Shown: positions 33,870 through 46,954 of the stretch, one piece after another
How the letters are laid out: each line of letters opens with the position of its first letter
Numbering within the stretch: position 1 is the first letter of the stretch
Origin: Chlorops oryzae
Taxonomy: Eukaryota; Arthropoda; Insecta; Diptera; Chloropidae
DNA length: 64,000 nucleotides
Direction: 5' to 3'
NCBI GenBank assembly: GCA_020466095.1
Contig: CM035806.1
Span: forward strand, 125,007,994 to 125,071,993
Made by a program: the position numbers and the translations under genes
Notes under the pieces: model-generated
Databases searched by the model: none
Told to the model about the DNA's origin: nothing
The model's input: only the letters and a program-made list of their open reading frames with translations

Positions 33870-35788
33870 TTTACTCTTTCTCATCAATTGGAAGTAATTT
33901 GCGCCCGCAAATGAAAAGCTTGGATCCAAGTGTTGAAATTTATTTGGAATTCAAGTGTAAATAACCAAAACGGCTCTCTTTTTATTCAATTGGATTTGAG
34001 ATTGGAAAACATATAAATCCAAGCATTCGAATTAAATATTTTCCAAGCCTAAACAAGCAGTAACAATCCGATGTAGGCGGGTTCAATCTCGCTGCGGTGA
34101 GCGTTATTTTTTTTTTTTTTTTGTTTGAATACTTAGGTAGATAATAATATTTATAACATTAAAATAATATTTCATCCAAACATTTATGGAAAAAAAAAAG
34201 AAATTTTAAGCACATGTGTATGCATTACGTTTTTGACGACCGGATAGGAACCTAAATTTATAGCTGCCCACTTACTTTCTCCCCTCTAAGTGGATAAAAT
34301 TATAGCTCAGGGTGCAAATCAAAACACGCTTCAGTAAGCAACGGAGAGATCTCATTCACATTTGAAAAGCGTATGGGAAATGTTTACGAATTTAATATAG
34401 CACATATATTATATATGCTTGGAAAAAGTTTGGAAAATTACTTGGAAACATTTGAATAGTAAGCACCTTTGTAAAAAGCTTATTAAAATGTTTGCTGGTT
34501 TAAGAGGTCTCTCTCGCTCTCTCTCTCTCTCTCTCCCTCTCTCTCTCTCTCTCTCGCGGTCGAACTAAGCGAACTTTTGTTAGCTAGACTTCCGCCGCCC
34601 CCCTAGCCACCACCCTCGGACGATTTCGAAAAACAAAAATCTAAATTTTGTGCTAATAAGCGAAAACCATATCAGTTAGGGAACATTTCCCCACCAAATC
34701 GGATGAAAAAGAAAGCCAAAATCAAAAAAAAATTGCATTCAAATTGCATTGATGACAGCAATAAAATGGAATCTCGCACAGAAAAGAAAATGGCAAAGCA
34801 AACAATAAGAAGGAGAGAAAAATGAAAACGAATTGATAAAGGACAACTGTTTGAACATTAAGCTTTGGTGAAGCGGCTCCAGGACCCAGAAGATGGGAAA
34901 AAACGCATCAAATTCGTTCAAACGGAAGTGAAAATGCGCAAAACGTCGAGCGGAAGTTGAACAAATGTTCGATTTCAGCCTCTGGGAGCAAAAATATCTC
35001 AAAGGATGTGCAATGTGTGCAAAATTAAATTGCAAACAACAAAGGCAGGAAATTGAAATTGCAATTCTAGGTCATCAAATGTTCTCGAATCAAAAAAACG
35101 AATAAAAATAGTATAAAAAAAAATTCATCAAATCTCAAATCAAAAAAAAAGCTCACTTTCTGTGCGAAGCCCTTAACCCTTCAATGCATAAGGCCAAATT
35201 TTCCCCATAAAATTTTAACGATTTATAGCAACAGTGTTGCGTTAAAGGGATAACGCTGCCGTAAAACCAGTAAGACTCGAAAGATTCTATTTGGGTCTAG
35301 TTCCAAACAAGTCCAAAAAGGAGTAGTTCTAATCAGTTTTTTGAAAAAAATATAACGCCAGAATTCTTAAATATAAATTTTCATCAAAATCGGAAGTCAT
35401 GAATTTTTCGGATTTTTGGCTTTTTGGGCCACAACTCTCTAAAATCCCTTTAACCCCCCAAATATTTTTTTGGGTTAATGTCGTATAATTTTTCAATATT
35501 CCACTGTGGCCTCTATAAGCACTACCAAAGCACTCTTTCTCTAGCTACGTCCCTGCTCGAAACTATGGGCTGCAACACAGCAGGAATTTTTCGCTGAAGA
35601 GGCTGAAGCTGTAACAATGAAAGGCTAAAATAGCCAAAAAAAAAAAAAAAACCAATTACAAGGTATTCAAGGTATTCTATTCCTGAGAACCTTTAAATTT
35701 GGTATTTTTCGTATTCGAAAAAGGGTCGTCTAGAGACGGAGCCATGAATTAGAGAGCTAATGAAAATTGCTTTAGGTCAGTGATTGCC
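33870..35788. other. No gene seen; mixed sequence
   Basis: Includes a partial tRNA-like piece (GGGTTCAATCTCGC at about 34079) followed by a T-run, a CT-rich tract, and GA-rich sequence at 34760-35050. The (CT)n followed by a GC-rich block at 34580-34620 could be a host promoter region but has no supporting gene. Confidence 0.4.
34504..34556. repeat. (CT)n tract
   Basis: About 50 bases of nearly pure CT. GAGA-factor-type sites are common at fly promoters, but no gene start is seen. Confidence 0.85.
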
Positions 35789-36213
35789 AGCGGAATCAGT
35801 GCTGCCAACTCTACGTCTTTTTACGTAGATCTACGTATTTTTGGCCTTTCCCGCAGATCTACGACTTTTGGTTCAAGAATCTACGTATTTTCTGTAAAAT
35901 CTAACAGCCTTCAATACAAAATGATACTATCGACATCGTCTACACACAAAATAATTTTACCTGTAAAAGGGACAGGATCTCTGTATAGATTACAAGCTCA
36001 TTTTGGCATTATATGTCCTACGGAAAAATCGGGGAAGTTAACAGTTAAAATACTGATGAAATCACCAGAGCTTGTGCTGGTGAATCACAAGACTTGGCTG
36101 GATAAATAATACGGTGGAGAACGCGTGTTTTACCAGAATTACTGATAAAAAGAATAAAATTAAATTGAATTAAATTAAGTTTCGATTAAGACATGTTCTT
36201 CTGTCTTTCCGTC

Positions 36214-36659
36214 TCCCCGCGAGGGGAATTAATTATGATTTTCGGGCCTGGCAAATCCGCGGAGCCTAGCCAACAGTTAAACCATAACTGAGGGATTGGG
36301 TATAGGATAAATAACATGGAAGTGGCTTGTGTCAAGTCATGAACGGTGGACTAATTGGCCGTAACTTAGTACGACGGGGATCAGGGCCCCACGGACTGAC
36401 CATCCGTGCTTGATCGTTTGGGAGGCCCTCTTGTGGGAGGCTCGGTGGGGCTGTGGTTTTTGTAAAAGTTGAGCAACAATCATTACTATTGGGGTCCAAT
36501 TGTAGCTTACCCTTGAAAGCGGAAAATAAAAGTAAACTGTGATCTTCGCACAGTGCATCACTGTGTGTAGGTTTACATTGGCAACTCGTCGGTTTGTATA
36601 ATACCGATCGTGCACATTGAGGTGCCGTGGAGTGGAAGCCCACCCAGGCTATGTACCTG
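36214..36659. other. Unidentified GC-richer insertion within F1
   Basis: About 445 bp between F1 words that are normally adjacent, with G+C well above the surroundings (GGGAGGCCCTCTTGTGGGAG). It has no inverted ends. It may be a fragment of a non-LTR retrotransposon, which I cannot confirm. Confidence 0.4.
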
Positions 36660-36893
36660 TTTCTTATCGAAGGAGTTGAGCTACCTCGACCAAATTTGGT
36701 ATACGTGCTCACGGGGACATTAGTAAGAACAAGTTCGAGAATGTACCCGTTTCGTACATTATTAAGGGTACCACCAGTACTAGGGTCTGTCACAAAAATC
36801 TCAAAATTGCCCCAAAATCTGACATTTTCGAAATATTTCAAAAAAAGTTAGAATTTGAGCGTTAAGAGTTAAATCTCTTCGATTAGAATTCAA

Positions 36894-37530
36894 AACAAGT
36901 AAGAAAGCTAAAGTCGGTCAAGCCCGGCTATGAAATACCGAGCGTCATGACATTATTGGCGCACTATGTTACGAAAAATCTCTATTTGTGGGTGTGGCAG
37001 TGAGGGGCTATATAAATTTTTTTCCTGCACCAATCATTTGCCTTGGTCAACCTATGTTGCGAATTTGAAGCTTCTACGCCTTTTACTTCGAAAGTTACGA
37101 TAAACCCTTATTTGTGGGCGTGGCTCGAAAAGGACGGCGTCCATTTTTTTGCAGGATATGTCCCTTTTCGTAGTTTACCAGTACACTAAATATCAATGAA
37201 ATGTGTTGAGTGGTTCGCTAGTTACAAGCGTTTTACTGAAAACACATTAAATTCATTTGTGGGCGTGGCAGTGGGCGGATGCCTCCCATTTTTACGTAGG
37301 ATCATACTCGGATCCCGATAAACCTGTGCGCTAAATTTCGTCGTGGCTGGTCCAGCTGTTTCGGAGGAGATCCGACCACAGACGAACGGACAGACGGACA
37401 TGTCTAAATCGATTCAGTTTTTGATCCTGATCAAGAATATATAAGTAAATATGTCTATATCTACGGAGCTTAGTTCTGGCTGTTACAAGATTCGCACAAA
37501 ACTAGTATACTCTGCTTTCGCTGGGTATGA
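36894..37530 (-). mobile_element. F2 element, copy 4, inside F1
   Basis: AACAAGTAAGAAAGCTAAAG at its low end, short GGAC-like tract at about 37391-37400, and TA-rich tract. It ends at a changed 5' hairpin (CTGCTTTCGCTGGGTATG). Confidence 0.8.
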
Positions 37531-37964
37531 AAATTGGAAAAGTGAAGGTGGCAAAGAATCGGTTTTCATAAAGAAATTTAACAAAAGTCGGTATATGGGG
37601 CCTCTTATGACCTGAAACACCTCTTGATATTAAAAATTATTTGAACATGTTTGTCTGTGTCGGATATTTTTTTGTCAGGCTCGCCTGACTATAACACCCT
37701 TACTTGTTTTTTTTTTATTTTAATTTCTTTTCAATTTTTCTATAAAAGCGTTACTAAAGCCCAAAATCCAATATTGCGAGAGCCCGAGACGCACACAAAT
37801 TCCAAACCATTCACTTATATGGCTCAATCTCCAATGTATCGCACTGCGAGACCTCGTAGCGAGAAAAGTTTGAAAAATTAAATATTCCTCGTTGCGGGGC
37901 AATTCGACAGATTGATGATGTATGTGGCTATTTTTGGAGTACTCGCTATTGGGTACTTGTTTAA

Positions 37965-38204
37965 CCCATTACAGACCGGCATTTTTTCTTTTTTTTTCGA
38001 GTTTCGTGTTTTTGATGCTTTCCTGACGAAAGTTCAAAAGCAAATGTTCAAATAAAGTCAATGTTAGACGCGCCAAACATTTCTCTAGAAAATAAAACTG
38101 TCAAATGTGTGTCAATGTGAATTTGTTCATGTATGAGTGAGTATTGCCCGAAAAACTGCAACGTGACAAAGTGATGCCATATGGCATCAATGTACTATAA
38201 TGGG
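37965..38204. mobile_element. piggyBac-type MITE, 240 bp
   Basis: CCCATTA at one end and TAATGGG at the other, each next to TTAA (37961-37964, 38205-38208). The inverted ends are short and imperfect beyond 7 bp. The TGATGCCATATGGCATCA palindrome near the right end is notable. Confidence 0.65.
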
Positions 38205-39083
38205 TTAAACTAATAAAACGAAATCTTTCACTGTTCCGTGAAAAAGAGCTTTCAAAATATTTCGCAGACTTTGGTTCATTTTGAAAATTATTTGAAAATT
38301 TTTGAAAATTTGTAATTGAAATTTAAGCTCAAGTGATAACGTTTAAATTTTATGCGGTACACGTACAATATATGTATCTTTTCGAACAAAATTGTACATA
38401 TAATTTTTTGAATTATACATTAAAGATACACAGGGAAAACAAACCATTTTACAAATGGCTCTGCCAGACACTTATTACTCTATCTCCCAAACTACTTCTG
38501 TGTCCATTTTCAAATTTGCACAGTACATATCTAACATTTGAAGTTGAAGACAGCCCTTACAATAATATAAACCGAAAATGTTTCGTTGAAAAATTTTACC
38601 TCATATATTGTAATTAGTCGGTCAATAAAAATAGGGCCGATTAACTACACCAGCATGCTGGCTCACATAAAACGTATAAATATATTATTAGCATGACGAT
38701 GCGGTTTTATGTGCAGCTTTGTTTTTTGAAAAATAGCACTTCGTCTTAATTATACATTAATTGTACAGATCTAGTATAATTATCCGCAAAGTGGCAGCAC
38801 TGGCATTACTAGAGCCGAAATTATGTTATCATCTGCGTGACTCAAAACTCTCATTGGAGATTGAAATGCGTCACGCAAAACATTTTCGTGACGTCGCGCA
38901 CGCTCGCAACGGGCTATCGCAATATTGGGTTTTAGGCTTAAGTGATATCACCTCCATATAGCAATAACAAAATACTTACGTAGATCTACGCCTTTTTCAT
39001 GCGCGACTTTTACAAAATCTACGTAATTTTCTATGCCGGTCTACGTATTTTTCAAAACTTGGGTTGGCATCACTGAGCGGAAT

Positions 39084-41497
39084 GCCCGCGGGCAACGCAC
39101 TTTTTTAAGTGCGCCTATGAGTGTGAAGCTGAAGCTGAAAAAAGAACATCATGTAGGAGTGTAGGTCTAACTGTCGACGTTGAAAAGGCTCTGCCGCTAA
39201 TAAGAAATTCACCATTAGGCAGGTATAGGAAATTAAATTCTTTCGATAAATTCACCAAAAAGCTACCAACAAAAACCTTAAGCCTTTGTCAGATAGGCTC
39301 CGTCGTCCGTAATGCGTCACTCAAGGTTTTTGTTAACATCATATAGTACTATAGATGGCACTTGGCAAAAACCGTGTGTGTTGAATTGAAGTAGGCCCCC
39401 TGTGCATGCATTCTTATGGAAAAATCAAAAACGTAGCACGCCTCCTGAAAATTCCGGTTCCGGTCTAACAAATATTTTTTAATCTTGTGACATGAACTAA
39501 AATTTTTGTTAAAAATCAGATATATATAAGTGTTAATCAAAGATTTTTCATAAGATCTCATTTTATTTTTCAGCAAAATATGTTATTTTTATACAATTAA
39601 AAATTATTAGATAAAAATTTGCTCATATTTTTGAGGAACGCTAAAGCAGAGTACTCATGCGCGAATATGACCGATTGTCAAAAAGTTTGAATTCCACTAC
39701 AGAACAGCTGATATGATATATTCAGTGATATCATAACTAAACTTGCTCGATCCATAACTAGTGGCTCAAGTACTTATGATATATCATGATATATAGAATG
39801 CATAAACTATATATTTTTGGAGCTCTTCTGAATTAAAAAGGTACAAAATTGCATAAACTATCATAAAAAACTAAAAAAATTTTTACATTAGAAAGAAAAC
39901 ATTAAACAATTTCATCGCAAGTATGTTTAGTTACAAAATTATGTGAATACTCAAAAATTATAGCATCAATAATCACGACGGAATTTGGTTGTTCTTGTAA
40001 ATGTCTCCTATATTACTATATTTCCATGAGTTTTGATTCTTGTTCGCCTGTTCAGCACAAACTGAAACCGAAAAGCTGACCTCCGATCTGGGTTAATTTA
40101 AAGGGAGCTCTCATCGAAAAACGTTCAAGGCATTGTACTATTTATGCTCCATGAGATAAACCAGCATAAAGGAGGTAGTGTTCGGTGTTCGAAACCCCTT
40201 CGCAATTCGAATCACCCAAAAAAAGCACGAAAAAATAACTTTGAATTGAAAATTCGAAATTAAATATCAGGGGTTCATTTCGCAATCTCTGACATTGAAA
40301 AAGCTCATTGGTGTTTATTATTGTTTCTATATGTTCCGAATCTGTCGGCTGTAATCTTAACCCAAACGCTTCATTTCACTTAATCCGATCAATTAAATGT
40401 TGGTCATGAATACAAATAGCTATTAATAGCTGTGTATTAACTTGGCATCCCCCAATTTGAAATTGAGAGATATTGGGATCGTTTTATAGATGCTGAACAA
40501 CCAACTAAACGAGAAAAAATAAATTCAAAACAAAAATCAAAAAAGGGGCGAGCTTCCAAACACGGCAAACAAATAAAGGAACAAAACAAAAATCCTGCCA
40601 CTCGAAACAATCAATCAAATCATAAAATACCGAATTACATCGCATAATAAATGGGAGTTGGGAAGGAGAGGACCGCACAAAAAAAAGGATATTTCCATGG
40701 ATAGAAAAGATGAGATGAGATGAGATGTGAGGAGAGGAGACGAGACGAGACAAAACGAGACGAGACTGGACAGAAATGGACTGGCGCGCATGAATAAATT
40801 CCAATGAAATCAAATAAATTTTAGAACATTTTTTTCAAAGGGTCAAATCGCAGGGGCTAAGCACGAGAGACAAGAGCGGTCTTTCACATGCGAACCAATC
40901 AAACCTTTAAGCATGTCCCTCACAATATGCTTTTTATGTTATAAATGAAAAAAATTGTGGCGGGGCGGGGGTAAAAACATGACAAAAAACGAAACAAAAA
41001 TATATGAAATACGACCACTGAAAAACTGACAAAGGGAAACGAAAAATCAATGAAAGTGTGAAATAAAAAAGGGATACTACCGGAATTAGAAATCTAACTA
41101 TGAGAATCTATAACAACGAGGAGAGCAAAGCGACCGAAAGGCGAAGAAAAATAATAAAAGCAGAGAAATATAAGCAAGCGTGGGCGATTGGAAAATCACA
41201 AGCAGACAATCGAAATGGCATGGAAACTTAAATAAGAATTGAAAACAAAAAACAAAATAAAAGAAGTAGACAAGAAATAGGAAGCAGAAAAAGGACAACT
41301 GTAAATCGGCAATAAAAATGAATTTATCATATTGAAAAAGGTCCTTTCCACCTGTCCACCATTGTGGCAAAGTTCCCAAACGGCCGCAAAAAGCCAGCAA
41401 TCGGACGCAAGGCACGAAGGAAAAATGTATCTTGTTGTTGTTGGGAAGCTCCTTGAACTCAAATAAGACCGTTTGGTCTTTCTTTATTATTTCTTGT
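39084..41497. other. No gene seen
   Basis: Non-repetitive-looking AT-rich sequence with a purine-rich stretch at 40500-41460 (many A and G runs on the plus strand). Open frames on the minus strand there are pyrimidine-biased shadows. It could be intron or intergenic host DNA. Confidence 0.45.
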
Positions 41498-42370
41498 TAT
41501 ACCCGACACACTTCGTGTCGAGAGTATATTGCGTTTGTGTGGTTGTGTGTAACACCCAGAACCAGTCGAGATAGACAAACAAAAGGTATATAGAAATGAT
41601 CACCGTTAACAGGAGATTCGATTTAGGCATGTCCGTACGTCCGTCTTTCTGTATACATTTTTGTTATCGAAGGAGTTCAGCTATCTTGACGAAATTTGAT
41701 ATACGTGCTCACGGGGACATGAGTAAAAACAAGTTCGATCGAACCGTTATTAGGGGTACCTCCAGTACTGGGGTCTTTTATGAAAATCACAAAAACTGCT
41801 TAAAATCGAAGTAGTTCATAATATTTGGATGAAATTTCACATTTGGACTTATTTTAAGGCTAATAATGTGAGTTCCAAAAATTGGAAAAGTGGGCGTGGC
41901 AGACGGGAGATTTTCGAAAACTGTCTCCTACATCCGAAATTCAAATGGGACATGAGCGAAAGTTAGCACGTATGCTTCCTCTGTAGCGATAAATATCCTC
42001 TCCAAAAATTTTCTTGATCGGCCCGTTATTAAGGGTACCACCAGTACTAGGGTCTGTCACAAAAATCCCAAAACTGCCACAAAATCAAAAATTTTCGGAA
42101 TTTTTCAACAAAATTTCGAATTTGACCGTATTTGTAAGCCTGTGATTAGAATTCAAATCATTTTCCAAATTGGGCGTGGCAAAGAGGCGGTTTTCATAAA
42201 TAAATTGCACGAAAGTCGATATATGGCGCCGATTATGGCCTTAAAAATCTCTAGAATATTCTTTCTTAATGATCTTGTTTTTTAATCTTGCTCTAAAAAT
42301 TATTTAAACGTACATGTGTGTCTGTGTCGGGTATTTCATTGTCAGGCTCACCTGACTATAACACCCTTAG
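41498..42370 (+). mobile_element. F1 element, copy 7
   Basis: 5' hairpin with compensated change (CGACACACTTCGTGTCG), core with GTCCGTACGTCCGTC, two GGTACC blocks, and 3' hairpin GTCAGGCTCACCTGAC. The 3' terminus is decayed (CTTAGCTCTT). Confidence 0.8.
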
Positions 42371-43551
42371 CTCTTTAGTGTTATTCTGATTTGACTCATC
42401 GAAAGCACAAAAAATAAAACCAAAAGGAAAATTCTTGTTAAATTCTCCTTTTTATTGTAAAAGGAAAGACGGAATTTAACGGGAATAAGACATCAATCAA
42501 AATATGAATGCCGAGAGCATGAGTAATCTCCCCTTTCTGGGATTAAATAAAAATTTAAATAATTTTCTGCGCAGCATTAAAAATGAAAATAATAATAACA
42601 AAAAAGAAATAAAAATAGGGGGATGGGCGAAAAGAATTTGAGGCAGGAAATAAAAAAAGCATTAACATTTCACAATCGGAAAATTTTGAATAATAATTCG
42701 AAAAATCAATGCATTTCTCGAATAAATAAGTGCGAAAGAAGAGTGAAGAAAGTCGAAGGGGATTCGAGTTTTCGCGCTCTCGTCCCTCGCATTCGATTCG
42801 TCTTTAGGACGCACAACTCAATGTCGTCAAAAGGCCTTTAGATCGAAAATGCTGTCTGCGACTTTTTTATATACAAACTCTTAACACTCATACCACGGTC
42901 TGAACGTGCACACACACGTACAAGACCATACAAACACGCTCGCGCTCGCACATTATGAGTACGTAGAAGAACACTCATATTCGTACTTTTGTTGGATGAT
43001 TCTTCTGTTTTTTTTTTTTTTTTTTTTTTTTTTCAACATACCAGCCACTCCTCTTGCTCTTCTGCTGCTTCGTTTTTTCATTTATTCTTTCTCCTTCTTC
43101 TCGTGCCATATTATCGCCACCAGCATTATCAGGCGCAACAAAGCGTATGCGTCTCTTTGTTCCACGTCGCACCAGACGATGAAGCCAGCGACGAGGATGA
43201 GTGCGAAAATCGTAAGTGTGCATGAAGGTGAGCTTTCGGCGAAGTCAGACATTCTTGGAAGGGGGCGAAACAGGAAAAGCGTCAAAAAAAATCTTAAGAA
43301 CGATACGAATTCGCGAATATTATGACAACGAATTCTTGTTCGTCTTTAACCCCTCATAGATACGGTGACCATCATATATGTTTTTAGCAGAGGTGATCTG
43401 TTTTTTAGGCGCTTGTTCTGCGTAGTTTTTTTTTTGTGGAAAATAGCGAAAAAATTCCAACTCAATCGTCATTATCCTTGGACCGATTGAAAGGTCCGTT
43501 CTGTGACAACCTCGTAAAAGATTTAAATAAAGTAAGTTGAAGACTAAAAAA
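42371..43551. other. Host-like unique sequence, possibly a gene region
   Basis: Mixed composition with a poly-T run at 43007-43033. It contains the candidate exon listed separately. No other feature. Confidence 0.4.
43133..43211 (+). CDS. Candidate acidic exon
   Basis: A pyrimidine-rich stretch and CAG at 43130-43132 precede a 79-bp segment followed by GTAAGT at 43212. One frame reads LFHVAPDDEASDEDECEN, an acidic run of a kind seen in many real exons. Too short to identify. The other frames are also open, so this is tentative. Confidence 0.2.
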
Positions 43552-44783
43552 AACAAGTAAGGGTGTTATAGTCAGGCGAGCCTGACAATAGAATACCCGA
43601 CACAGACACACATCTTCAAATAATTTTTAATATCAAGAACTGTTTAAGGCCATAAGGGGCCCCATATACCGACTTTTGTTAAATTTCTTTATGAAAACTG
43701 CCCCTCTGCCACGCCCACTTTTCCAATTTTTTTGAATTCTAATCGGAGGCTTAGATATACGCTCCAATCCTAAGTTTTATTGAAATATTTCGAAAAAATC
43801 CGATTTTGGGGCACTTTTGAGATTTTTGTGACAGACCCTAGTACTAGAAGTACCCTTAATAAAGGACCGATCAAGGAAATTTTTTTTGAGGGTGTTTATG
43901 GCTACAAAGGAAGCATAAGTGCCTAATTTCGTTCAAGTCCCATTTGAATTTCGGGTGTAGGGGACAATTTTCGAAAAACGCCCTTCTACCACGCCCACTT
44001 TCCAAATTTTTTTAATTCATAGTAATTGCCTTTAAAGATGTTCAAATATCAACTTTCATCAAAATATGTTGAAAAACTTCGATTTTAGAGCAGATTTTGT
44101 GATTTTCGTAACAGACCCCAGTACTGGAGGTACCCCTAAAAATGGTCCGATCGGGTCCATTCTCGAACTTGTTCTTACTCATGTCCCCGTGAGCACGCAT
44201 ACCAAATTTCTTTAAGATAGCTCAACTCCTTCGATAAGATAACTGTATGGGTATTTCCACAGAAAATGACCCCTCACAGCTCAAAAATAAAATTGCCAAA
44301 TTTTAATTTTTTTTTCGTTAATATTACACAAAATAAATGTATTTGTCGTTTACCGGAAGATTTACTTTCATTTTCTTTATAATAACAAAAATACGCAACT
44401 TTGAATTTGGTACAATGTGTGCGATTTTATTCTCATGAATTTCACGGTCCATTTTAGCCCTTCGTCGACAGTTTTTTAACGGTAGTTTATGAACAAAACA
44501 AAAACGAGCTGAAAGCTGAAAGTTTTCTCAATGACCAACAAAAATTTTAAAGGCGAGAAGTTAAAATTAAACATTTTGTGAATTGTTTAAAAATAACCTT
44601 ACTGAATGTAACGACCGTTACCCTAAAAGAACAAAAGTTTGATTTTATCGTAATTATTTTAAACGAATTCATTTTATTGTTGCAGAAAGTACGAAGGTAA
44701 GTAAGATGAAGAATTTTCTAAGGCGAAATTAGCGTCAAAAGCCTCCTATGATTTCTTAAACATTTTTTTAAAGATGTAACGGC

Positions 44784-45186
44784 TAGTGTCCGAGCGAAGG
44801 TGGATTTTTAGCCGAAGCCGAACAATCGGCAGAGTTGAAGACTTCGGCCGAAGACCGAAGGCCGAAGCCGAATGCAAAACATTTTCCAGTAAGGAAACAA
44901 AATCAGTCTTTATTCATTTGAAGAACAAAAAAAAAAACGCTCAAATTTTCTCTAAATTCTTTCGCTTTAGTCGCCCACAAAGTGAGAATTTACGGCAATA
45001 ATTCACTAGTGTAAAAGGTCTCAATGAAGCCATTCAAAATATATCGTGACTTTTTTACTTCCATTAAAATGCAAAAATATTCGGCTAAAATATTCGGTTT
45101 TTTCCAGCCGAAGCCGAACCGAAGATTAAGAATTGGCCGATTATACCGATTACCGAAGCCGAAGCCGAACCTTCGGTCGGACACTA
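44784..45186 (-). mobile_element. hAT MITE related to 26630-28073
   Basis: TAGTGTCCGA ends on both strands and CCGAAGCCGAA-rich subterminal repeats. The flanks are GTAACGGC (44776-44783) and GTAACGAC (45187-45194), an 8-bp duplication with one mismatch. It keeps sequence homologous to the outer parts of the larger element but no dimerisation domain. Confidence 0.85.
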
Positions 45187-46725
45187 GTAACGACCGTTAC
45201 TTTTTTTTTGGCGTTTTGTATTTGAACTGTTTTCGTCTTAAATGATTGATTGGAATCTTACTAATTTAGCTGAAAAATTAACGTTTTTAATTTATACTTT
45301 GCAATACAAGACTTTAATGTTGACATAACTTGGACTTTATTTGCATCTGGTCAAGGAAAGGGTCCAGTATATGGTATAGGGGCCTGCGTAAAAAGATGCA
45401 ATTATGTCCCGGCAAGCAATTATACACGCTGCAAAAGAAGCCTTTAACTTCTTTAAAACTAAAAAAAAACATGGGATGGTATTGCAGTATTGAACTCTGA
45501 TAAAGACAAACTAAAATCCGAAGCGGAACTTTAAAAAAAAATGTTGGGAAAATATTAAACCCATCAAAAACATTCAGAAACAGCATTATTTTCAAAAAGC
45601 GAACGTAAATTCAGTGCAATCAGGCTTAACAGGCCTATCAACTTTAAAAGTGAACAGCCTTAAACGCTTATAATATAACGACGTTTATTTTTCACCTGAC
45701 AGCGAATAAAATTATGCAAGAAACCGAATACTCTAATTTTACGCTATAGAAAGGATTTTCATTTATGTGTTTCCTTTTCTGTTACAGAAAATAAATTAAT
45801 TTAATCACCAAAATCGTTTGACTTTATGTAATGTAACGACCGTTACCTTTTCAAGACATTTTTGCTATTGGAAATAATTTAGTTTGGTTTGAAAACAAAC
45901 CCATTCCTTCAACAAAACGTTTCGAAGAATTTAATAAGATTTTTTACTTGGCACATTCTGTGCAAAATTTTACACAAAATGATGTTAATTTCCGAAATTC
46001 GAAAACAACACATTTATAAAGTAACGACCGTTACCTTTTCAATGGTCGAAAAAAGTATTTAAGTTAGTGTTTTTATGAATTATTTCGATAGCTGGGCAAT
46101 TCCACAGAAATCGATGAGAAGAAAAAAAAATTTTTTTCGATTAAAGTTGGAAAAAAATATCAATAATAGTTGAACAGATATGTAATCTATACGTTGCTGT
46201 TAAATTCATATAGTGCATCCTTTTTTCGCAAGTGGACACGCGTGTTTTGTGAAAAGCTTAAATTATTCGACGAAAAATGTCAAACGTCGAAAATTTTCCC
46301 AAGGTCTGCAAATAAAACATGTATATATTTTTCGATATATAACTAAGCCCAATAATGGTTAACAATCAAGAGCTTTAGATTAAGCTGGCAAAAGTACGAA
46401 AAGTATAATTTTAAGCGACTCAGACAGTGTTGCATTTGGCCGCAAAGTTTGTGTAACATACCAACGCTAAATGCAACAAAGTTAGTGTCAAAGTAAAGCA
46501 TGTCGATGAAATAAATGCTCTTTATTTTTTCCTCTAAGTATTCGAAATTGTTCAAAGAATACCGTTAAAAAAATTATATTTGTGGATTATTTTTAATTTT
46601 AAATAGCATTTAAAAGCTGTAACGTACCAACGCTTTCATGATTGTTAGCCTGACAAGGTACCGGTCGCAGTTTCAAATGTGCTAAGATCTATGTAACTTG
46701 AAAATTAGTATGTACATTTTTTATT

Positions 46726-46954
46726 CGGGCATGTGATTGGATTCCCTTTCCCCAAATTTTGAGGAAGGGAATTTCGTTCCTCCAATATTTTGAAGAATGT
46801 ATGGAAATTTTGAAAGATATGACATTGTCAAAAACAAAAAAGCGGCTATACGATAAAATTTTCGAATTAAAAAATTTCGAACATGTTTAAATTCCCGAGT
46901 ATTTATTTCAATTTCCCGGGGAAATGAATTCCCGGGAATCCAATCACACACCTG
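46726..46954. mobile_element. Small TIR element, about 229 bp
   Basis: Inverted ends share TGTGATTGGATTCCC with outer CGGGCA / CAGGTG variants. A-T-rich flanks (ATTTTTTAT) look alike on both sides, but the duplication cannot be fixed. Confidence 0.55.

Larger units (their letters stand above)
32890..33870 (+). mobile_element. tRNA-like composite element, copy 1 (diverged, ends unclear)
   Basis: Homologous, in the opposite orientation, to 51865-52795. Shared phrases include AAGCAACCAAAAACTCAAGT between the two tRNA-like modules and TTAAAAAAGACAGTTTAAAG near the right end. It is interrupted by the piggyBac-type MITE at 33072-33353. Terminal repeats could not be placed in this copy. Confidence 0.6.
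36177..37708 (+). mobile_element. F1 element, copy 6, decayed and interrupted twice
   Basis: F1 core words (GATTAAGACATGTTCTTCTG) start near 36177 and resume at 36660 (TTATCGAAGGAGTTGAGC). F2 interrupts at 36894, and F1 resumes at 37531 through the normal 3' hairpin to CTTACTTGTT at about 37707. The 5' hairpin end is missing. Confidence 0.7.
35797..39075. mobile_element. 3.3-kb hAT-type element with perfect 8-bp target duplication
   Basis: Ends CAGTGCTGCCAAC and CAGTGATGCCAAC (complement). AGCGGAAT flanks it exactly at 35789-35796 and 39076-39083. Both subterminal regions repeat CTACGTATTTT and TACGTAGATCTACG words (35812-35895; 38976-39052). It contains nested F1, F2 and piggyBac-type insertions, and no recognised transposase in the rest. 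The frame 35780-36109 starts in the TIR and is not convincing as a gene. Confidence 0.88.

Noticed and set aside
34504..34640. GAGA-type host promoter
   Set aside because: CT repeats alone do not define a promoter, and no gene start or coding exon follows on either strand.
35172..35440. Possible piggyBac-type end (TTAACCCTTCAATGCATAAGG-like start)
   Set aside because: No matching opposite end with TTAA could be found.
36332..36841. 169-residue minus-strand frame
   Set aside because: It spans the junction of an F1 element and the unidentified insertion, so it is a chance frame.
42906..43325. 139-residue frame with a Phe run
   Set aside because: It runs through a poly-T tract and has no domain. 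Only the short GT-AG-bounded piece inside it is kept as a weak exon candidate.
44690..44705. An 11-nt micro-exon between CAG and GTAAGT at about 44685-44702
   Set aside because: The splice-like words are real, but no flanking coding sequence supports them, and they fall inside a transposable element.
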